DNA from: Halorarum halophilum
GTDB lineage: Archaea > Halobacteriota > Halobacteria > Halobacteriales > Haloferacaceae
Direction of reading: 5' to 3'
NCBI RefSeq assembly: GCF_013401515.1
Contig: NZ_CP058529.1
Coordinates: 3,472,001-3,536,000 of the forward strand
Length of the DNA: 64,000 nucleotides
The notes under the pieces are model-generated. The model was not told the DNA's origin, did no database searches, and was given only the letters and a program-made list of their open reading frames with translations. The position numbers and the translations under genes were made by a program. This document shows, in pieces, positions 18,906 to 27,598 of the stretch (the first letter of the stretch is position 1; the number at the start of each line of letters is the position of its first letter).

Positions 18906-20399
18906 ATGACTCACCACCCGACAGTTTCGACGGGTAACTCGGTCCTCGACCGCGCGTTACGAGGTGGGTTCCCGCGTACTCGCAGCGTGCTCTTTACCGG
19001 GACACCCGGCACCGGAAAGAGTACGCTGGCCATGCAGTTCCTCCAGGAGGGCCTGGCGAACGACGAACGGTGTCTGTACATCAGTACGGAACAGACGTTC
19101 GACGAACTGCGCTCGGGGTTCGCGCCCTTCGAATTCGACCTCTACCACCGGAACCTCATGATCACGACACTCCACGCCACGCCGGGCGAAACGCTCGAAA
19201 GCGACGAGCAGGAGCTGACCCTTCAGGCGCTCGACGGTGGGGAGGAGATTCCGGGTGAAACGTTCGGCATCCCGTTTACGGCTGGGCACATCGAAAAGCA
19301 CCTCGAAGAGTACGCCCCCTGCGACCGGGTCGTCCTCGACAGCGTATCGGGCCTCAAGATGATGACCGACGACGACGTGCTGTACCGTCGGGCCGTCCTC
19401 GACCTGATCCGGCTGTTCACCGACGAGTTCGGCGCGACGACGGTGATCACCGCCGAGCATACGGGGACGCCACAGACCGCGGACGGGGTCGAAGGCATCG
19501 GCGCGGCGAACGCGGTCCAGTTCAACGTCAACGGGGTCATCAGGCTCTGGCGCGAACTCGTCAGGGGCGACTACCACCGATTTCTCGACGTACTGAAGAT
19601 GCGCGGGGTGGACCACGATACACGCCGCTACGAGATCGAATTCGCCGACGGTGGCGCGAACGTCATTCCCCGCCGCCGGTCCCACTCCGCGAAGTTCATC
19701 GACCACGCGTACGCCCAGACCGGGGTTCCGGGCCTGGACGAACTGCTCGGCGGCGGGTTGCTCAAAGGCACGGGCACGCTGCTGGAACACGACGGTCAGT
19801 CGAACTTCGACGTGTTGCTCTCTCGGCTCCTCCTGCAGGCCCTGGACAAAAACTTGGGCTTGACGCTCGTGCCGACCGTCGAGATGAAACGCCAGCGCGT
19901 CGAGGAACTGCTGTCCGACTATTCGAAATCGGTTCCCGAACTGCTGGACGACGACGAGTTGTGCGTCATCGACATGGTCGGCGCGTGGGAGGCGGACCAC
20001 GACAACGTGTTCGACGTACAGCGCGAGGACGCGTCGCTCCGGTACATCCTCCAGACGATCGACGACAATTCGGCCACCGACGGCCAATTCTACGTGCTCA
20101 ACACGGAAGCGAAAGTACACGGCATCGGGCAGGACGAGGCCCGATCGTTCCGGTACTGGCTGGAGGCCAACTACATCAGCCCCGAGGATATGCACCTCGA
20201 CATCCACAACCCCAACCTGATGGCCGATAAACTGGCGGCGTTCTACGTCGACGCCGCCGGACAGGTCCTCCGAACGTGGATGAGCGAGTCGGGGTTACAG
20301 TACCTCGAACTCGCGAAGTCACCGATCGGAAGCGTCGGCAGCACGCGCCTCGTCGAGTATCTGGACGACCGACCGTTCCTCCGGGTCCAACAGCAGTAA
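18906..20399 (+). CDS. KaiC-like RecA-superfamily ATPase (two-domain)
   Basis: 497 residues in two KaiC-type domains. Domain 1 has an intact Walker A, GTPGTGKST (residues 32-40), a catalytic region ISTEQTFDEL and a Walker B-like VVLDSVSG (about 140-147). Domain 2 (from about residue 272, GVPGLDELLGGGL) keeps the fold but has lost the P-loop: the position reads KGTGTLLEHDGQSNFDVLL. Archaeal KaiC homologues act in signal transduction and motility (for example FlaH/ArlH) or as regulators such as GvpD; this one has no circadian partners nearby. ATG at 18906 is chosen over TTG at 18879 because the TATA-like TAACTTTATT lies 26-35 nt upstream. Its precise role is unknown. Confidence 0.88.
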   Translation: MTHHPTVSTGNSVLDRALRGGFPRTRSVLFTGTPGTGKSTLAMQFLQEGLANDERCLYISTEQTFDELRSGFAPFEFDLYHRNLMITTLHATPGETLESDEQELTLQALDGGEEIPGETFGIPFTAGHIEKHLEEYAPCDRVVLDSVSGLKMMTDDDVLYRRAVLDLIRLFTDEFGATTVITAEHTGTPQTADGVEGIGAANAVQFNVNGVIRLWRELVRGDYHRFLDVLKMRGVDHDTRRYEIEFADGGANVIPRRRSHSAKFIDHAYAQTGVPGLDELLGGGLLKGTGTLLEHDGQSNFDVLLSRLLLQALDKNLGLTLVPTVEMKRQRVEELLSDYSKSVPELLDDDELCVIDMVGAWEADHDNVFDVQREDASLRYILQTIDDNSATDGQFYVLNTEAKVHGIGQDEARSFRYWLEANYISPEDMHLDIHNPNLMADKLAAFYVDAAGQVLRTWMSESGLQYLELAKSPIGSVGSTRLVEYLDDRPFLRVQQQ

Positions 20400-20437
20400 C
20401 CTGAACGATCTTCGGAAACGCCGGGGGCCTGACCGGG

Positions 20438-20704
20438 CTATTCCTCGATCCGGATCCGGTCCCGGTCGCGCGTCTCGGCGAGCAGATCCTCGCGCGACAC
20501 CATCGCGGAGTTCGTCTCGGTGCGCGACGTCGATCGCGGGACGCGGAACTTCACGAGCACGTACCGACCCCGGTCGTCGACGCCGGTGATGGTCGGCACG
20601 ATGCCCGTCGTCTCCTCCTCGTCGACGACGACGGTCGTCCCGGTCAGCTCGGTGTACACCTCGCCGAGCAACTCGTTCGGCCATCGGGTGACGTCGTCGT
20701 TCAT
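20438..20704 (-). CDS. Small beta-rich hypothetical protein (88 aa)
   Basis: 88 residues from ATG at 20704 (MNDDVTRWPNELLGEVYTEL). A strand-rich core (GTTVVVDEEETTGIVPTITG and RGRYVLVKFRVPRS) is followed by a charged C-terminal helix. An upstream in-frame ATG at 20746 is possible. It is convergent with the KaiC-like gene. I do not recognise a family; the fold looks like a small beta barrel. Confidence 0.6.
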   Translation of the reverse strand: MNDDVTRWPNELLGEVYTELTGTTVVVDEEETTGIVPTITGVDDRGRYVLVKFRVPRSTSRTETNSAMVSREDLLAETRDRDRIRIEE

Positions 20705-20802
20705 CGATGCGTGGACGGGACGACTCCGGACAAAAGGGTTTGCCACCGATTCTCACGGAGCGAACTGTGAGCGTGCCGTCAGGTAGGCCGGGCACGACCC
20801 GT

Positions 20803-20943
20803 TCACAGGAAGGTCACGAGGCCGACGACGAGAAATCCCGCGGCCATGACCAGTAACAGGAGGACGAACAGGGCCATCACCGGCTCGTCGGCCGCGCCGG
20901 CCGCGAGGCGCCCGAGGATGGAGCCGCCCCCGTCCGCGCTCAC
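20803..20943 (-). CDS. Small membrane protein (46 aa)
   Basis: GTG start at 20943 and TGA stop at 20803, 46 residues. A Gly/Ala-rich amphipathic N-terminus (SILGRLAAGAADEP) is followed by one long hydrophobic helix (VMALFVLLLLVMAAGFLVVG). Short single-pass proteins of this form are common and poorly annotated in haloarchaea. It lies 115 nt downstream of the second crcB gene on the same strand. Confidence 0.55.
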   Translation of the reverse strand: MSADGGGSILGRLAAGAADEPVMALFVLLLLVMAAGFLVVGLVTFL

Positions 20944-21058
20944 GGCCGGGCACCTCCGCTCTTGAGCACGAACCGGGAGGGGTGCGAGAGGTGCAACACG
21001 AATCCCACGTCCATGATCGATGGAGGGCTCCCCGGTGAATAAACCCCGACGACTCCGA

Positions 21059-21424
21059 TCAGGTGATTCCCACGAGCGACCGACCGACGACGGCACCGAG
21101 GAGCGCCGCGAACAGCGTCCCGAGGCCGAAGACGGCGACCGACCTCCACTCGCCCTCGTCGAGGAGTCGATGGAACTCGACCGCAAACGACGAGTACGTC
21201 GTGAACGCCCCGCAGAACCCGGTTCCGACGAGCATCCCGAGCGTCAGCGGGTAGCCGGCCGAGACCGCGCCGCCGACCGCGCCGAGCAGGACGCTCCCGA
21301 CGACGTTCACGAGGGCAGTGGCTCGCCGCCCCGGAATCCGGCGGCCGACGAGGTAACGACCGACCGCGCCAGCAGACCCGCCGACCGCCACCAGCATGGG
21401 TGCGAGCAGGCCGTCCGTGATCAT
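21059..21424 (-). CDS. crcB: CrcB/Fluc fluoride channel subunit
   Basis: 121 residues with four transmembrane helices. The Fluc signatures are clear: GGSAGAVGRYLVG at the first helix, TALVNVVGSVLLGAVGG, and TGFCGAFTTYSSFAVE with the phenylalanine/threonine strip that forms the fluoride path. Fluc proteins expel toxic fluoride as dual-topology dimers. Here the gene overlaps the stop of a second copy by 4 nt, which implies a heterodimer of two oppositely oriented subunits. Confidence 0.95.
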   Translation of the reverse strand: MITDGLLAPMLVAVGGSAGAVGRYLVGRRIPGRRATALVNVVGSVLLGAVGGAVSAGYPLTLGMLVGTGFCGAFTTYSSFAVEFHRLLDEGEWRSVAVFGLGTLFAALLGAVVGRSLVGIT

Positions 21425-21762
21425 CGGTTCCTCCCGACCGTGACGCCGGCAGCGGCGGCGGCGACGCCGAGCACGTACGTCGCAGCGACGTAGACGACGC
21501 CGGCAACCCCGTCGAGCGAGATGGCGTCTACTGCGAACGTGCTGTACGTCGTGAACGACGAGCAGAGCCCCGTCGCGGCGAACAGGCGGACGCGCTCCGG
21601 GAGCAGCCCGACGGTGAGGACGCCGAGCGCGAAGCTCCCGACGACGTTGACGAGCAGCGTCCCGGCGGGCCCTCCGACGGCGAGGTCGACACCGTACCGG
21701 AGGAGGGAGCCGAGCGCCCCGCCGCCGGCGACGAGGACGAGCGCCGCGATGCGTCCGTGCAT
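21421..21762 (-). CDS. crcB: CrcB/Fluc fluoride channel subunit, second copy
   Basis: 113 residues, four transmembrane helices. Shared signatures are GGGALGSLLRYGVD, GTLLVNVVGSFALGVL and TGLCSSFTTYSTFAVD. It is upstream of and translationally coupled to its paralogue (ATGA overlap at 21421-21424). Tandem crcB genes usually encode obligate heterodimers with fixed opposite topology. No fluoride riboswitch is visible upstream; archaeal copies often lack one. Confidence 0.95.
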   Translation of the reverse strand: MHGRIAALVLVAGGGALGSLLRYGVDLAVGGPAGTLLVNVVGSFALGVLTVGLLPERVRLFAATGLCSSFTTYSTFAVDAISLDGVAGVVYVAATYVLGVAAAAAGVTVGRNR

Positions 21763-21783
21763 GATCCACGTCTCATCCCCCCG

Positions 21784-22896
21784 CTACTCCCCCGTTTCGG
21801 TTCCATCCGGTCGTTCACGCACCGGCGGTCCCACGCGCTCGTGTTCCTCGTCCCCGGAAGTCGAGACTCTCGGCGAGTCACCGTCGTGACGGGTCCGTCT
21901 GGTCCTGATGCGGACCGAGTGTGCGGACCCGGTCGCGTCGTCGACGACGAGTGCATCCCCAACGCCGGTCGGGAGTCGCCCGGCGAGGTCGCCGGCGAGC
22001 AATGACGGGCGTGCCTCGGCGAGGGCGTCGACGTCCTCCCGCGTCGCGAGGTGGTGGGCCACGACGACGTCGGCTTGGGAACGCGCGACGGACGGGAGCG
22101 CTCCCGGCCGCTGGGTAGCACACACGAGCGAGACGCCCGGGGCCCGCCCCCGGGTGAGCAGCGTCCGGAGCGCGGGTGCCGCGATACCGTCGAAGGCGAC
22201 GTGCGCCTCGTCAACGAACAGCCAGGGGAGCCGATCGAGTTCGTTCTCGACTCGAGTGCGGTAGAGCCCCGAGGCGGCAGCTCGACAGACTGCGGCGAAC
22301 CCGGCTGCCGGGAGCGCCGCGCAGTCGAGCACGGTCGGCTCCGCGGTCGCGAGGTCGGCCGGAGTGAGGCCGTCCGGACTGAACGCGTCCCAGGTGTCCG
22401 CGAGCGCGAGGTGGTTCCCGGCCGCCCGTCTCGTCGCCCCGTCGGCGCTCGCGTCGTCGATCCACGTTCGTGCGCCCGCGAGCGTGTCCTCCGCGACGAA
22501 CGCTCGCCAGACGAGGCCCCCGACCGCGCTTGCGGGGTCGAGCCCGAACAGCTCCGGCCACGCCGATGCCGGAAGCGCGTCCGCGCGGACCCGAGGCCGC
22601 CGGTGCACCGTCCCCCCGGCTTCGACGAGTCCGCCGAACGCGCCCATCGGGTCCACGACGACCGGGGAGAGCCCCGGGGCGGTGGCGACCCCTTCGGCGA
22701 GCACCCCGAGCGTGTACGACTTGCCCGTTCCGCGCTTCCCCACGACCAGCGCCGCGTGCGGACGATCGAGGTCGAGTTCGACGGGGTCGCCGGTGCTCCC
22801 GTCGCGGGCGAGGTAGCGTCCCAGTTCGGCGGTCGGTCCCCGGTCGTCGGTGCGGCCGATGACGTGCACGGGGGGCCTGGCCCCGTCATCGGTCAA
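21784..22896 (-). CDS. HerA/VirB4-like ATPase (DUF87-type ATP-binding protein)
   Basis: 370 residues. The Walker A is VVGKRGTGKSYTLGVLAEG (about residues 50-68) and the Walker B is LPWLFVDEAHVAF (about 240-252), followed by the helicase-like LLTRGRAPGVSLVCATQRPG. These are hallmarks of the HerA-FtsK translocases. HerA normally drives DNA-end processing together with the nuclease NurA, but no nurA, mre11 or rad50 gene is nearby. The acidic, Arg-rich tail looks disordered. A role in DNA or protein translocation is likely, but the partner is unknown. Confidence 0.85.
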   Translation of the reverse strand: MTDDGARPPVHVIGRTDDRGPTAELGRYLARDGSTGDPVELDLDRPHAALVVGKRGTGKSYTLGVLAEGVATAPGLSPVVVDPMGAFGGLVEAGGTVHRRPRVRADALPASAWPELFGLDPASAVGGLVWRAFVAEDTLAGARTWIDDASADGATRRAAGNHLALADTWDAFSPDGLTPADLATAEPTVLDCAALPAAGFAAVCRAAASGLYRTRVENELDRLPWLFVDEAHVAFDGIAAPALRTLLTRGRAPGVSLVCATQRPGALPSVARSQADVVVAHHLATREDVDALAEARPSLLAGDLAGRLPTGVGDALVVDDATGSAHSVRIRTRRTRHDGDSPRVSTSGDEEHERVGPPVRERPDGTETGE

Positions 22897-22944
22897 GAAC
22901 CCTCGGCCGAGAGTTCAAGTATCGGAACGCGGCCAGCCCGGGGT

Positions 22945-23397
22945 ATGCTCGACGGACTCCGAGAACTCGCCCGCGACGAACGCGCCATCGAGGGGCTGCC
23001 GGTCCGACTCGTCATCGCGCTCGTCGTCGGCGTCGCCTGCCTGAGCGTGTTACTGAACATGGTGTCCGGGATCGAGGGGTTGGCCGTCGCCGAACTCGAC
23101 GCCCGGCCGGACCCGGAGGTGACGACCCCCGGCGAGCAGGAACTCACGATCGCGGTCGTCGACCCCGACGGCCACGCGGTCTCGGACGCGACGGTCGTCG
23201 TGTCCGGCGGGACCGCCGACCTGGACGGCGTGGTGACCGGACGGACGGAGGACGACGGAACGGTGACCGTGACGGTGACGCCGTCGCTCGGGCCGAACCA
23301 GGTTGAGGGCACGCTCGAGATCGCCATCAAACCGCCAGCAGGTGGTTCCTTCTCGGACCATCGGGGGAACACGAGGGTGCTCGTGGTCGCGGAGTGA
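22945..23397 (+). CDS. Membrane-anchored protein with Ig-like/carboxypeptidase-regulatory-like domain
   Basis: 150 residues. One transmembrane helix (about residues 21-40, PVRLVIALVVGVACLSVLL) anchors an exported beta-sandwich. Its ELTIAVVDPDGHAVSDATVVV and GRTEDDGTVTVTVTPSL have the form of a carboxypeptidase-regulatory-like or 'Big' domain. Orientation should be domain-out. It is divergent from the HerA-like gene, with only 48 nt between the two starts, so the promoters face each other. I have seen this type only as an unnamed haloarchaeal family. Confidence 0.7.
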   Translation: MLDGLRELARDERAIEGLPVRLVIALVVGVACLSVLLNMVSGIEGLAVAELDARPDPEVTTPGEQELTIAVVDPDGHAVSDATVVVSGGTADLDGVVTGRTEDDGTVTVTVTPSLGPNQVEGTLEIAIKPPAGGSFSDHRGNTRVLVVAE

Positions 23398-23546
23398 GAC
23401 CGGAACGGTGCCGATCGACCCGGCCTGGATCGGCATCGACGACGGTCGCGGTGAGATACTACGCCGTACGCTTACGGTAGTGGCACTCGTTTACCCGGCT
23501 TGCCGGAGCAACGGGATCGAACATACTCCTCGGTCGAACACCCAAC

Positions 23547-23558
23547 AGTGTGCACACT
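23547..23558. promoter_or_regulatory. 12-nt perfect palindrome upstream of the ABC exporter operon
   Basis: AGTGTGCACACT, a perfect dyad about 54-65 nt before the start of the ABC ATPase gene. It could be an operator for a dimeric regulator. There is no direct evidence of binding. Confidence 0.3.
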
Positions 23559-23611
23559 ACCAACCAGTCCCGTGGAGGCGAACCTGTCGAGTAAAACGAT
23601 TGGGCGGACGG

Positions 23612-24367
23612 ATGACTGACGGTCGTCGATGGACGGGGACGGCCGACCGCGACTCCGCCGTCGAGGTCCGCGACGTTCGGAAGACGTACCACGTCGGTGA
23701 GCCGGTTCGTGCGCTGGACGGCGTCTCCCTCGAGTTATCTCGCGGGTCCTACACCGCGGTGATGGGACCGAGCGGGTCGGGAAAGAGTACGCTGATGAAC
23801 CTTGTCGGCTGTCTCGACACCGCGACGGAGGGAACGGTCGTCGTCGATGGCCGGAACGTGATGGAGCTGTCAGGTCGCGAACGGACGCGCCTGCGGGGTC
23901 AGGAGATTGGCTTCGTCTTCCAGACGTTCAACCTGATGCCGCGGCTGAGCGCGGTCGAGAACGTCGCCCTGCCGATGGTCGCTCAGGGGACACCCCGTGC
24001 CGAACGGACCGAGCTTTCGCTGACGCTCCTCGAACGGGTCGGTCTAGGGGACCGGGCCGAGCACCGTCCCAACGAACTCTCGGGGGGACAGCGACAGCGC
24101 GTCAGCGTCGCCCGGGCGCTCGCCAACGATCCGGCGCTCGTCCTCGCGGACGAACCCACGGGCAACCTCGACACGGACACCGGGGACCGGATCATGGAAC
24201 TCTTCGCGGAACTCCACGCGGCCGGCAACACGGTCCTCATGGTCACCCACGAGCGTCGGATCGCCGAGCAGAGCGATCGGATCGTCCACCTCCTCGATGG
24301 GACGGTAGATCGCGAGGAGTCCGTGAACTCGCCGCGCAGGTCGACCATCCGCGGCGACGAGCCGTGA
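23612..24367 (+). CDS. ABC transporter ATP-binding protein (MacB/LolD type)
   Basis: 251 residues. Walker A GPSGSGKST, the Q loop FVFQTFNLMPRLS, signature LSGGQRQRVSVARAL, Walker B LVLADEPTGNLD and the switch His in MVTHERR are all intact. The EPTGNLD and NLMP features place it in the MacB/LolD family, which powers mechanotransmission by an FtsX-type permease rather than classical import. The start at 23612 (MTDGRRWTGT) is chosen because the region above it lacks protein character. Its stop overlaps the permease GTG start by 4 nt. Confidence 0.95.
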   Translation: MTDGRRWTGTADRDSAVEVRDVRKTYHVGEPVRALDGVSLELSRGSYTAVMGPSGSGKSTLMNLVGCLDTATEGTVVVDGRNVMELSGRERTRLRGQEIGFVFQTFNLMPRLSAVENVALPMVAQGTPRAERTELSLTLLERVGLGDRAEHRPNELSGGQRQRVSVARALANDPALVLADEPTGNLDTDTGDRIMELFAELHAAGNTVLMVTHERRIAEQSDRIVHLLDGTVDREESVNSPRRSTIRGDEP

Positions 24368-25620
24368 ACCCCCTCGAGAGCGTCCCGATGGCCTGGCGGT
24401 CGATCCGGGGTCACCGTCTTCGCTCGACGTTGACGACCCTCGGCGTCGTCATCGGCGTCGGCGCCGTCATCACGTTCGTCACGCTGGGGGCGAGCCTCCA
24501 GGTCGCCATCATCGGCGACGTCGCCGCCGACCAGTCGCCGGCGATGACCGTGGCCACCCAGCCGGAGGGCGAGGGAGGTGGGCCGGGGTTCGGCGGCGGC
24601 GGGGCAGTCTTCACGGAACACGACGTCCGGCGAATCGAGGCCGTCGACGGGGTCGTGACGGTGATCCCGCTGGGGAGCGTCGCGCTGTCGGGCGTGTCGT
24701 ACCGAAACCAGTCGGTGGCGCTCTCGTCGATGACCGCGACGTCGCCCGCGTACTTCGACCAGCCCGGTCAGGGGAACTTCACGTCGGGCGGCAACTTCAG
24801 CCTCGGCGCGCGCGAGGTCGTACTGAACGAGCGGGCGGCGACGCTCTTCGAGACGAACGTCTCGGTGGGCGACTCCATCACCGTCACGTACAGCAGCGGC
24901 GAGACGGTGAACGCGACCGTGGTCGGCATCCTCGCTGCCGAGTCGAACGTCGGCGGGTTCGGCGACGGGGCCGGCAGCCAGCCCCGAGTGTACGGTCCGA
25001 CGGACCCGTTCTACCAGAGCAGGCTCGAGAGCCCGTCGACGGGCGAACGCCAGCGCGTCTATCCACTGTTGACCGTCGTCGCCGAGGACTACGAGAACGT
25101 CGACGAGGTGGAACGACGCGTGATGACGTACCTGGAGTCCGACTCCGACGCCCGCACGCTCCTGCCGTCGTCCTACGAGGTCACCGTGCGGACGAACGAG
25201 GAACTCGTCGAGCAGATACAGGACATCCTGGACACATTCACGGGCTTCATCACCGGCATCGCGGTCATCTCGCTCGTCGTCGGCGCCATCGGTATCGCCA
25301 ACATCATGCTCGTGAGCGTCACGGAACGGACCCGCGAGATCGGGATCATGAAGGCCGTCGGCTTCCAGAACCGCGATATCCTCCAGTTGTTCCTGGTCGA
25401 GGCCGTCATCCTCGGCCTGCTGGGGTCGGTCGTCGGAATCGTCGTCGGTATCCTCGGCGGCTACGTCGCGACGGACGTCCTCGACCTCCCGCTCATGTTC
25501 CCGCTCGAGTGGGCGGGGATCGCGGTCGTCGTCGGCATCCTCGTGGGCGTCGTCGCCGGCCTCTACCCCGCCTGGACGGGGGCTCGAACCGACCCGATCG
25601 AGGCCCTCCGCTACGAGTAG
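24364..25620 (+). CDS. MacB-type ABC transporter permease
   Basis: 418 residues starting with GTG inside the ATPase stop. One N-terminal membrane helix (about residues 18-40) is followed by a large extracellular MacB core domain (about 45-280) and then three helices (about 288-312, 335-362, 378-405) forming the FtsX domain. Typical stretches are AWRSIRGHRLRSTLTTLGV, LVVGAIGIANIMLVSVTERT and REIGIMKAVGFQNRDILQLF. Family members export peptides, lipids or lipoproteins. A glycine-rich loop GEGGGPGFGGGG is odd but probably harmless. The substrate cannot be told. Confidence 0.93.
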   Translation: MNPLESVPMAWRSIRGHRLRSTLTTLGVVIGVGAVITFVTLGASLQVAIIGDVAADQSPAMTVATQPEGEGGGPGFGGGGAVFTEHDVRRIEAVDGVVTVIPLGSVALSGVSYRNQSVALSSMTATSPAYFDQPGQGNFTSGGNFSLGAREVVLNERAATLFETNVSVGDSITVTYSSGETVNATVVGILAAESNVGGFGDGAGSQPRVYGPTDPFYQSRLESPSTGERQRVYPLLTVVAEDYENVDEVERRVMTYLESDSDARTLLPSSYEVTVRTNEELVEQIQDILDTFTGFITGIAVISLVVGAIGIANIMLVSVTERTREIGIMKAVGFQNRDILQLFLVEAVILGLLGSVVGIVVGILGGYVATDVLDLPLMFPLEWAGIAVVVGILVGVVAGLYPAWTGARTDPIEALRYE

Positions 25621-26688
25621 TGCGGTCGACAGTCGCCCCGACGGTAGGGAGGCTACTTCCCCTTCCCCAGCGGATTCAGCCGTCCCTACCCCCGGTGTAC
25701 CTGGGCGCTCCGATTCCGGACAGGGGCGTTCGTCCGCAACGTTCACGCGGCCCTCGGATCCCCGCAGTCCGACTCGTCGATGGAGCACCTGCGCCCCCGA
25801 ATGAGACATACTTGACCGGCACTCTCCCGAGGGTGAGTTCCCACCTCGATCCGAAGTTCTCCCACCGCATTTAGAATCTCAGATTTATGTACTTTAGTAG
25901 CATTCATAAGAATTCAGTGATAACCTCGGCCGAGCCTTCGTCGGCGTCCGTACGGGGGTCGGGAGCCTCGCAGGGCCACATCGACGACGGTGGGGCTCCC
26001 CCGAAATCGTTCAGTTCGAGTCGAGCGACGGTGGAACGAGTTCGAGGGTTCCAACTCGACAGAACCCGGCTACCAGCGCCACCTGCGATGGTCTGGCCAG
26101 GAGGGACGACGGTTCTCTCGCGGTCGCCTCCGTGTCGAACTCGTCTCGCCGACGCTAACGCCTGGAAGCGGGATGAGCTACTGGCACCCCCAAACGACTA
26201 TCCCACGGAACCGGGATCGGGGAACCGACCGAATGGTACACTTCGACACTGACTGCCAAGTCCCCCCGTAACGGCTCGTCGGTCCGTCACGCATCCTCGT
26301 CGGGCATGAGGTAGCACGATCCGTCGGACGTCGGATGGTGGAGCGCCGTCGTCGACGCTGGTCACGGTTGAACTGGGATAGTGGACAGGGAGAAATATCT
26401 GAAGTACAAATAATATACAAATATGATAGGTCTCCGGATCGATTGGCGGATGTCGTCTTCGGTGGTGGGGGGAACTGTTCCGGCCGGTTCGACGGCCGCG
26501 CCGCTCTCGCGATCGAGGCGGTGATACCCCGGCCTAGTCACTCACCTCGTTGTCGGGTTCGACCCCGCCAGTCTATCGATGACCTCGAGCAAAAGGGGTG
26601 GGTACGCCGAGCCAAACCACGTCCCACTCCGGCGGTCCCCGGCGCGGGGAGCCACAACAGTTAATCCCTCCCCGGAGGTCGAGTGGAT
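25621..26688. other. Long gene-poor stretch (about 1.07 kb)
   Basis: No reading frame here has protein character on either strand. The left part is GC-rich. The stretch 26,385-26,430 is strongly AT-rich (AATATCTGAAGTACAAATAA and following), which looks like a promoter or a scar of an element. It separates the ABC exporter from the surface-glycan island. A non-coding RNA cannot be excluded. Confidence 0.45.
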
Positions 26689-27258
26689 ATGTGGCCGTGG
26701 GGACACCTCGCGTTCGGGTATCTGCTCGAATCAGTGTGGAAACACCGGCGTGAAGGTCGTCCGCCGACGGGACTGGAGACGCTCGCACTGGCGATCGGGA
26801 CGCAGTTCCCCGACCTGGTCGACAAGCCGTTCGCGTGGACGTTCGGCGTGCTCCCCTCCGGACGCTCGCTCACCCACTCGGTGTTCACGATGATGGCAGT
26901 CGTCAGTATCGCGTACGTCGTACTCGAGGGGCGAGCGGCACGTGAGTACGTCGGTCCGTTCGCCCTCGGGTACGTGTCCCACCTGCTCGGGGATTCAGTC
27001 AGGCCGGTACTCGCGGGGGACGGGGAGGGTGTCGGCTTCCTCGCGTGGCCGCTCGCCTCGACGGACTACGGCGTCGAGACCGGGCTTCTCGCCCACTTCG
27101 CGCGTCTGCAACCGTCCGACCTTCTCGGCCCGGAGGGTGGAATCGTGGCGCTCTCGCTGTTCGTGTGGGTGTTCGACGGCCGGCCGGGGCCCGAGGAGTT
27201 CGGCGCGCTGCTCGTGCGGGCCTACGACGGAGTCCGTTCGCTCTGCGCGGTTCGGTAG
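26689..27258 (+). CDS. YdjM-like membrane-bound metal-dependent hydrolase
   Basis: 189 residues. MWPWGHLAFGYLL at the N-terminus, GTQFPDLVDKPFAWTFGVLP, SGRSLTHSVF and GYVSHLLGDSVRP carry the conserved His and Asp residues of the LexA-regulated YdjM/DUF457 family. These are small membrane proteins with a metal-dependent phospholipase-C-like fold. Several transmembrane helices alternate with the His motifs. The ATG at 26689 is chosen over the GTG at 26683 because GGAGGTC (26674-26680) gives a normal ribosome-binding spacing. A clear paralogue lies at 30876-31436, so the two bracket the deacetylase operon. Confidence 0.82.
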   Translation: MWPWGHLAFGYLLESVWKHRREGRPPTGLETLALAIGTQFPDLVDKPFAWTFGVLPSGRSLTHSVFTMMAVVSIAYVVLEGRAAREYVGPFALGYVSHLLGDSVRPVLAGDGEGVGFLAWPLASTDYGVETGLLAHFARLQPSDLLGPEGGIVALSLFVWVFDGRPGPEEFGALLVRAYDGVRSLCAVR

Positions 27259-27598
27259 TCACCGCTCGCCGGCCCTTCCCGCAGCTCCCCGTCGGTCGGT
27301 TTCTTGCGGCGCGGACGACCGCCTGCGTCCCGATATCGAACGTCTACTTCCCGGAGGCGCTTGTCGGAGACGTCGACGCTGAAGGGGCCCCCGGCACACC
27401 CGACCTGTCATCGATAGGACAGTCGTATTCGCCCGTCCGAACAGATTGTGCGGTGCCCTCGATCGTATCGATACGAGCGGACGGAGCCGCTCGCGGAACC
27501 GTGTCGATCCCAGCGACTGGAAGGGGAGACGCTCGGTCCCGGGACCGTTCGATGTGTCGAGTAACACGGACCAAATTCGCCGTTGGTGGGGTATTACA
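27259..27598. other. Intergenic stretch before the deacetylase operon
   Basis: About 340 nt. It holds a loose inverted repeat CTGTC/GACAG around 27,406-27,423. A weak TATA-like CAAATTCG near 27,572 lies about 25 nt before the deacetylase ATG. I see nothing else. Confidence 0.35.

Noticed and set aside
23983-25809. A 608-codon minus-strand frame opposite the ABC exporter
   Set aside because: Shadow of the ABC ATPase and permease, which have complete motifs on the plus strand.
26335-26664. A 109-codon plus-strand frame in the gene-poor stretch before the glycan island
   Set aside because: The frame crosses an AT-rich, promoter-like patch and its product is a patchwork of low-complexity pieces without a recognisable start.
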